Source: GCA-2686295 sp964402995
GTDB lineage: Archaea; Nanobdellota; Nanobdellia; Woesearchaeales; GCA-2686295
Assembly: GCA_964402995.1 (NCBI GenBank)
Contig: CAYOEA010000012.1
Coordinates: 1-35,342 of the forward strand
DNA: 35,342 bases
Reading direction: 5' to 3'
Below, in pieces: positions 30,938-35,342 of this stretch. The position numbers were made by a program, and so were the translations under genes. Position 1 is the first letter of the stretch. Every line of letters begins with the position of its first letter. Below the pieces are notes generated by a model, which saw nothing but the letters and a program-made list of their open reading frames with translations, was not told the DNA's origin and did no database searches.

Positions 30938-31160
30938 TTTTCTAAAGAAAATACTAAGTTGAGATTTGAACATGCTCAAAATTATGCTAATTTTGGCAAT
31001 TTTTTTGTAATAACAAAAAATTAATCTCGGTCACCGCATTCTATTCAACTTTGATTAACCTGAATATTTCTTAGAATAGAGATTTGAACGCAGTTCATTA
31101 AAATGAGAATTATTTTATGTGCTAAAATTTATTTTGAGCACAAATCTCAGTCACCACATT
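30917..31160 (+). repeat. Tandem copies of the tRNA-Gly 3' end with inverted T-arm copies
   Basis: AATCTCGGTCACCGCATT occurs at 30922-30939 (in the tRNA) and 31023-31040 (18/18), and as AATCTCAGTCACCACATT at 31143-31160 (16/18). GAGATTTGAAC, the exact complement of the tRNA T-arm stretch 30917-30927, occurs at 30961-30971 and 31079-31089. Each inter-copy segment can fold: GAGATT...AATCTC enclosing CAAAATT-ATGCT-AATTTTG and a T/A-rich hairpin in the first; GAGATTT...AAATCTC enclosing GTGCT/AGCAC in the second. The 7-T run at 31000-31006 can terminate the tRNA transcript. Candidate explanations are integration (att) scars at a tRNA 3' end or a duplicated trailer. Confidence 0.75.
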
Positions 31161-31285
31161 TCTTAACAGAATAATTAAGTTATAAGCTTATAAGCATTAA
31201 TTCTATATATCATTGGAAATATATCTCAATATAAAAATTTAGAAGTAAGAATTAAAATAAAAAAAAATAAGAAAATTGTATTTAG

Positions 31286-31462
31286 TTAAAAGTCTGATGC
31301 TGTAAATCCATAAATCATTCCACCTACACCGATAACAATCACTACAATTGATTGAATCAATGGGCTGATCATATCAGCAGGTAAAATTCCGAATTGACCT
31401 AAGAATGGTAATACTCCTGCGATTAAAGTTAATAATCCTATCATAGCTATCATAAATTTCAT
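31286..31462 (-). CDS. 58-aa two-span membrane protein
   Basis: ATG at 31462, TAA at 31286-31288. GGTGA lies 4-5 nt upstream of the ATG, and GTTTTAAATAC (about 31505-31515) is the likely TATA box, leaving a short leader. Two hydrophobic segments: about 4-22 (MIAMIGLLTLIAGVLPFLG) and 35-52 (LIQSIVVIVIGVGGMIYG), with a short polar loop and the end TASDF. It resembles in style the small, strongly translated membrane proteins of DPANN genomes, but no family is recognised. It is divergent from the paralogous membrane pair. Confidence 0.65.
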   Translation of the reverse strand: MKFMIAMIGLLTLIAGVLPFLGQFGILPADMISPLIQSIVVIVIGVGGMIYGFTASDF

Positions 31463-31615
31463 GTAATCACCTTTTATAATTTAATAGTACTTTTATTCTA
31501 TCGTGAAGTATTTAAAACTTTCTACGGTTTTAGCACGTGAATTTAGAAAAGTTTATATAGTAATAATTGAAGATGAGATATATTAGTATATATTTATACA
31601 CTTCAGGGAGGATTT

Positions 31616-32911
31616 ATGATGAAAAAAAGATTTATTGGTTTGATTATTCTAGGTTTATTTTTAATGACAATTTTTGCAGGTTCTGTATCTGCAGCCGGCA
31701 TTGGTGACATGTTAGGTGAAGAGGGGATGATTGGTGGCATTGTAACAGGTGTTTTTAGCCTAGCTCAAACATTAGTGACAACAGAATTTGATATGGAATA
31801 TCTGGGCTCATTTTTGGACAATACGTTTTTAGAAACAGAAGATTATACCACTACTTGGTTTGCATTAATTATGTCTTTCATGGTATTATGGGGTTTACTT
31901 ACTGCAGCAGCACCAAAACTACCCGTATTTAAAGACAACAGTAGTGCAGGTGCAAGGAAAATGTTCGTAATAGCATTATCTTTATTCGTAACTTTTGTAT
32001 CAGGTTTACCTATATATTTACAATTCTTACTTGTACAATTAGGCGCTATGGTTCAACTTGGAATAGTAGCGCTCTTAATCGTAGCATTTTGGTGGATATG
32101 GAAATCTACACAAAAAGGATTAGCTAGCGTGAATTCGATGGGTGCTGAAGCTGGTCGAATTAATGCTAATGCTAGAAAGATGAATGTTGACAATAAGAAA
32201 ATGAATGCAGAATCTAAAGCTTCAGAAGGTTTAATTAAACGTGAAGAATCTGCGATGGCAGAAGTGAAACGATTAGTAGGTGGAACTGAAGAAGAAGATA
32301 TGAAAATAAGTGATGGTTGGAAACAGGTAAAGGGTATACTTTCAAACATTCCAGGTATGAAGTCAGAAGATGCTATGAAAGAAGTTCAAGTTATAACTGA
32401 AATGGTTACCAAAAAAATGGATCGTGAAACCAGAGGAACTCTTAGTCACCAAAAGCTCATTGAAGAAGCAATTCATAAAGCATCTCAAATGAATCATGAA
32501 TTAATTAAAGACTTAACACTTGATGATGAATATGCAGCTGATTTAGGTGGAAGACTAAGAGGTCATACTGGTTCAATATCAAACGATGAAATGCTTGATG
32601 GGGAAAGAAAACTTAGAGAAGCAAAACATCAAGCAAATGAATTTGAAAAAATTCTCAAACAGGTTTATGATTTTGAAGCTAGTGAAATGAAAAGTGAACA
32701 AAACATCATTAATGAAGAAAAACAATTCTTTGATGCTTTAGAACGTTCAGATTTCAATCGCGCATCATTAATAGTTGATGACATAATTCACAAATTAGCA
32801 AAAATAGGCAACGAAGATGTTTTCATTGTAAATCAAATCACTAAAGCTGAAAAAATGTTAGGTGCTGAGTTTGAAGAAGTTAGTAAAGCAATGAAAGAAT
32901 TTCCAAGATAA
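31616..32911 (+). CDS. Signal-peptide, multi-span membrane protein with helical tail (paralogue 1)
   Basis: 431 aa. A signal peptide or first membrane helix (6-26, ending VSA-AG) is followed by hydrophobic segments at about 81-97, 116-135 and 144-163, then a 260-residue charged, coiled-coil-rich tail, cytosolic by the positive-inside rule. Just after the last membrane segment comes WWIWKSTQKGLASVNSMGAE (about 160-179), shared with the next gene. GGAGG lies 4 nt before the first ATG and 7 nt before a second ATG (31619). TATA-like TTTATATAG occurs near 31552. No known family; a membrane scaffold or channel is possible. Confidence 0.75.
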   Translation: MMKKRFIGLIILGLFLMTIFAGSVSAAGIGDMLGEEGMIGGIVTGVFSLAQTLVTTEFDMEYLGSFLDNTFLETEDYTTTWFALIMSFMVLWGLLTAAAPKLPVFKDNSSAGARKMFVIALSLFVTFVSGLPIYLQFLLVQLGAMVQLGIVALLIVAFWWIWKSTQKGLASVNSMGAEAGRINANARKMNVDNKKMNAESKASEGLIKREESAMAEVKRLVGGTEEEDMKISDGWKQVKGILSNIPGMKSEDAMKEVQVITEMVTKKMDRETRGTLSHQKLIEEAIHKASQMNHELIKDLTLDDEYAADLGGRLRGHTGSISNDEMLDGERKLREAKHQANEFEKILKQVYDFEASEMKSEQNIINEEKQFFDALERSDFNRASLIVDDIIHKLAKIGNEDVFIVNQITKAEKMLGAEFEEVSKAMKEFPR

Positions 32912-32957
32912 TTTTTTATTTTTTAATTACTTTTTTTTAATTTAGGTGAGTACAGAA

Positions 32958-34289
32958 ATGCGAATAAAAATAAACAAGCAATTCATTATACTATCAATCT
33001 TAATTACTATTCTATTAGTTAGTTTTGCATCTGCTCAAAGTAGTAGTAATTGGTGGTATTTATCTAAGGATTCATCTGCTGGATCATCAGGTGCTTTAGC
33101 AGGCGATGGTTTTGGATCTAATATTGCAAATATTTTTGGAGTTGTAATTAATAGTGTGGCTCAATTAGCCATGTTACCTGTTACTTTACCGTTAGATAAT
33201 GGTGATACTTCTGCTCTTGCTATGATTTTAACATTTATCATTATGTTTTCAATTATTCATCCTGCAACTGCATTTATTCATTTATTCAAAAATGGTCAAA
33301 ATAAAGGTCCTAGAAAAGCATTTTCAATTGCATTCTCATTATTAGTTGTTTTCTTTTCACCTGCTGCAAATTACGTATTTACATTCATTAGAGACTGGGT
33401 TTCATGGTTAATTCAATGGGCATTATTATTCTTATTCGTAGTAATATTGTGGTGGATTTGGAATCAAACTAGAAAAGGATTTGCAAGTGTTAATAAAATT
33501 GGCGCAGAAGCTGGAACTATTGAAGGCGCTAACAAAAGAGCAAATCAAGATTCTAGAAAAATTAAATACGAAGCAAAAAATGAAGAACATGCTCTAAGAC
33601 GTGAAAAAGAAACTATTGAAGAATTAGAACATTTAACACATCAAGAAAGACAACAAGTTCACACTCAACTTAACCATTGGCAAAATATTAAACATAAACT
33701 TGCACGTATGGGTGATGTAAGTACTGATAGCGGTAAAAAACTTAGAGCTCAATTATTAGATGAAGTATCTTCTCTTTTAAGACACGAACATAAAACTGAA
33801 GAAGTTAACGATATGTTGTATAAATTATCTATGCGAAATAAACACGATGCTGAGAAACTTAAAAAATTCCTTGCAATTAGTGAAGACAAATATAATGATT
33901 TAATGAAACAATTAACTGGCGAGACTGGAAGAGGCACTAATATTAGTCCCACAGTTCATACTCGTATGGATGTTAATGCTGCTAAAAAACACATTCATGA
34001 AGCAAGACATAATGCAGCTATGCTTTACAATTTATCTAAAAGACTAGAAAATTTTGCTTGGAAAGAAGAAAAGTACCAATCTCAAGTTGCAAATGATACT
34101 ATGAACTTCATTGGGGCCCTTAGGAATGCAGATGGTCCTGCTGCAGGCAGTCTTTGCGATAAGATTATAAAAGAGTTGCACAGAGAAGAACAACTACTAA
34201 ATGAGCTTAAATACACTGAAGGAAGACTTATGAAAATGGATCATAATATTTTTAGAGAAATTATTGATTCAGAACATATTAATGGTTAA
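32958..34289 (+). CDS. Signal-peptide, multi-span membrane protein with helical tail (paralogue 2)
   Basis: 443 aa from the ATG at 32958, which has AGGTGA 8 nt upstream; an in-frame GTG at 32946 overlaps that site and is unlikely. The layout is as in the preceding gene: signal segment (about 9-26, LVSFASA), hydrophobic segments near 75-100, 113-130 and 140-158, then a long helical tail rich in His, Lys and Glu. The juxtamembrane block LWWIWNQTRKGFASVNKIGA is shared, while the rest has diverged strongly. It probably shares a transcript with paralogue 1 (46-nt gap) and may form a heteromeric complex with it. Function unknown. Confidence 0.75.
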   Translation: MRIKINKQFIILSILITILLVSFASAQSSSNWWYLSKDSSAGSSGALAGDGFGSNIANIFGVVINSVAQLAMLPVTLPLDNGDTSALAMILTFIIMFSIIHPATAFIHLFKNGQNKGPRKAFSIAFSLLVVFFSPAANYVFTFIRDWVSWLIQWALLFLFVVILWWIWNQTRKGFASVNKIGAEAGTIEGANKRANQDSRKIKYEAKNEEHALRREKETIEELEHLTHQERQQVHTQLNHWQNIKHKLARMGDVSTDSGKKLRAQLLDEVSSLLRHEHKTEEVNDMLYKLSMRNKHDAEKLKKFLAISEDKYNDLMKQLTGETGRGTNISPTVHTRMDVNAAKKHIHEARHNAAMLYNLSKRLENFAWKEEKYQSQVANDTMNFIGALRNADGPAAGSLCDKIIKELHREEQLLNELKYTEGRLMKMDHNIFREIIDSEHING

Positions 34290-34361
34290 ACTAATTCTTT
34301 AAATTTTTTAATTAGAAATTTATTTTAATTGAAATTGATTGAAATAAAAAAATAAAATGCA

Positions 34362-34378
34362 CAACAGTAAAACTGTTG
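34362..34378. terminator. Hairpin between convergent genes
   Basis: CAACAGT-AAA-ACTGTTG, a perfect 7-bp stem, in the gap between the convergent genes ending at 34289 (plus) and 34424 (minus). AT-rich flanks with A/T runs on both sides would suit termination in both directions. Confidence 0.45.
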
Positions 34379-34423
34379 GCACGCCAAAAATATATTTTTG
34401 AGCAAAAATAAAAAAATATAGAC

Positions 34424-35341
34424 TTATTTTTTATCTTTTAAGTAAGCAATAGCTCTTTCAGCAGCTGAATTAAGTGTGTCTGCATTTGCTTTTTTTATAG
34501 CTGCATCATTTCTACGTCCATTTTCTATAGCTAAATCTCTAAATTCTAGTATTGGATCTTTGAATTTATACGCATCTCCAACGTTAGGTGTTTTACCTAA
34601 TTTTTTTGAAATCCATCCTTGTTTTGGGACAATTACTTTTGAAATAGCTTTATAACCTGAACTTAACTTTCTCATCATACCATTATTATAAACACTTGAA
34701 AGAAAATTTCTAGCTTTTACATCATATAATTGAGTTCTTATTTGTCCTTCTTCATGATTTAATCCAGATAATTTTACTGTATGATTTAATCTTTGTTCTA
34801 AAAGCTCATTTTCTTCTTTTCGAAGTTCTACTTCTGCTTTTTCTTTAGTAGTTGTAGATTCTTTAAGTTTAAGCAGCTTTTTTTTCTGTTGTCCAATAGC
34901 AGTTATTTTATTGTCTTCTCTTTTAATTGTTTCATCAAGAGCAGTTCCCCTAGCAAAATCATTTTTTCCAGATAAGGTATTGTAGATTTCATTAAGTTTT
35001 GCGATACCTTTTGGACCTACATAGACTTCATTCTGAGAAGTTTCTTCACCAACTAAGCCTGATAAATTTTCTCTTTCTTGTTTAACTCTTGAAGTTTTAA
35101 TTTTTGCTTTTTTAGTTTGAATAAATCCTTCTGCTGCAGTTTCAATTAATCCTTTCTCGTCAATCATGTAAACTGTTGGATCTGTGTTGATTAGATTATC
35201 ATAAGCTTTTTTCCCTGATTCAGGTAAAGTGTGTCCTTGGATCGCCATATCGGAGTCTTCCTCACCTGGAAGTGTTAGATCTTTTGATTTATTTACAAAT
35301 GGTATTTTTTCCCATATACTTTTAATAGTTGTTTTTTTCAT
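34424..35341 (-). CDS. Unknown coiled-coil protein at the window edge
   Basis: 305 aa to the ATG at 35341, one base from the window end, so an upstream in-frame start cannot be excluded. It is soluble and charged; a Lys/Glu-rich coiled coil runs at about 135-205 (KEKAEVELRKEENELLEQRL), and the C-terminus is helical. No signal peptide. No family is recognised. It converges with the paralogous membrane pair, whose tails are also coiled coils, so a shared assembly is conceivable but unproven. Confidence 0.65.
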   Translation of the reverse strand: MKKTTIKSIWEKIPFVNKSKDLTLPGEEDSDMAIQGHTLPESGKKAYDNLINTDPTVYMIDEKGLIETAAEGFIQTKKAKIKTSRVKQERENLSGLVGEETSQNEVYVGPKGIAKLNEIYNTLSGKNDFARGTALDETIKREDNKITAIGQQKKKLLKLKESTTTKEKAEVELRKEENELLEQRLNHTVKLSGLNHEEGQIRTQLYDVKARNFLSSVYNNGMMRKLSSGYKAISKVIVPKQGWISKKLGKTPNVGDAYKFKDPILEFRDLAIENGRRNDAAIKKANADTLNSAAERAIAYLKDKK

Positions 35342-35342
35342 T

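Overview
The window looks like a chromosomal piece of an AT-rich archaeon, most likely a DPANN lineage (Woesearchaeota/Pacearchaeota-like; this placement is inference). The archaeal evidence is direct: a ribosomal protein eL33 (L35Ae) gene, a TrmB-family regulator, tRNA genes without encoded CCA, a tRNA-Ile(UAU) interrupted by bulge-helix-bulge introns, and TATA boxes (TTTATAAA/TTTAAATA type) whose upstream edge lies 30-32 nt before many start codons. That spacing implies leaderless mRNAs. It also lets several gene starts be corrected. A minority of genes have a Shine-Dalgarno sequence instead. UGA is used as a normal stop here (for example at the ends of the genes at 238-1737 and 3253-4881).

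Region 1 (about 200-14000) is an accessory, defence-like block. It opens with an operon of a tandem AAA+ ATPase, a small Cys-X5-Arg phosphatase-like protein and an unknown protein. A MORC/GHKL-type ATPase and a large zinc-ribbon protein with a Lys-rich tandem repeat follow. Next comes a DpnII-like restriction-modification set in which the Dam-type methylase and the DpnII-type nuclease are fused in one polypeptide, with a second DpnA-like methylase downstream. A GIY-YIG nuclease with a small partner, a ribbon-helix-helix regulator overlapping a C39-like cysteine peptidase, and an Mrr-type endonuclease with zinc fingers complete the block. Several proteins of 36-57 aa lie between these genes.

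Region 2 (14129-14880) is dense in structure. It holds a small frame interrupted by two in-frame UGA codons, a tRNA-Ile(UAU) gene with three introns (D loop, anticodon loop, T loop), and a 200-nt array of hairpins.

Region 3 (14888-30621) is mostly chromosomal housekeeping on the minus strand. It carries a CPA-type antiporter lacking the usual Asp motif, three unknown or membrane proteins, and a short alanyl-tRNA synthetase. It also has a cytosolic transglutaminase-like protein, a coupled coiled-coil/membrane pair, a kinase-fold-like protein, TrmB, a TVP38/DedA-type membrane protein, and an operon of a degenerate double-HAD protein with a methyltransferase and a small unknown protein. A fusion of CDGSH, ferredoxin-like, CDGSH, Rieske and glutamate-synthase domains is followed by eL33.

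Region 4 (30739-35342) starts with tRNA-Val(UAC) and tRNA-Gly(GCC). The 3' end of the tRNA-Gly is repeated twice more downstream, with nested inverted repeats. A 58-aa membrane protein, two paralogous signal-peptide/membrane/helical proteins and an unknown coiled-coil protein running to the window edge follow.
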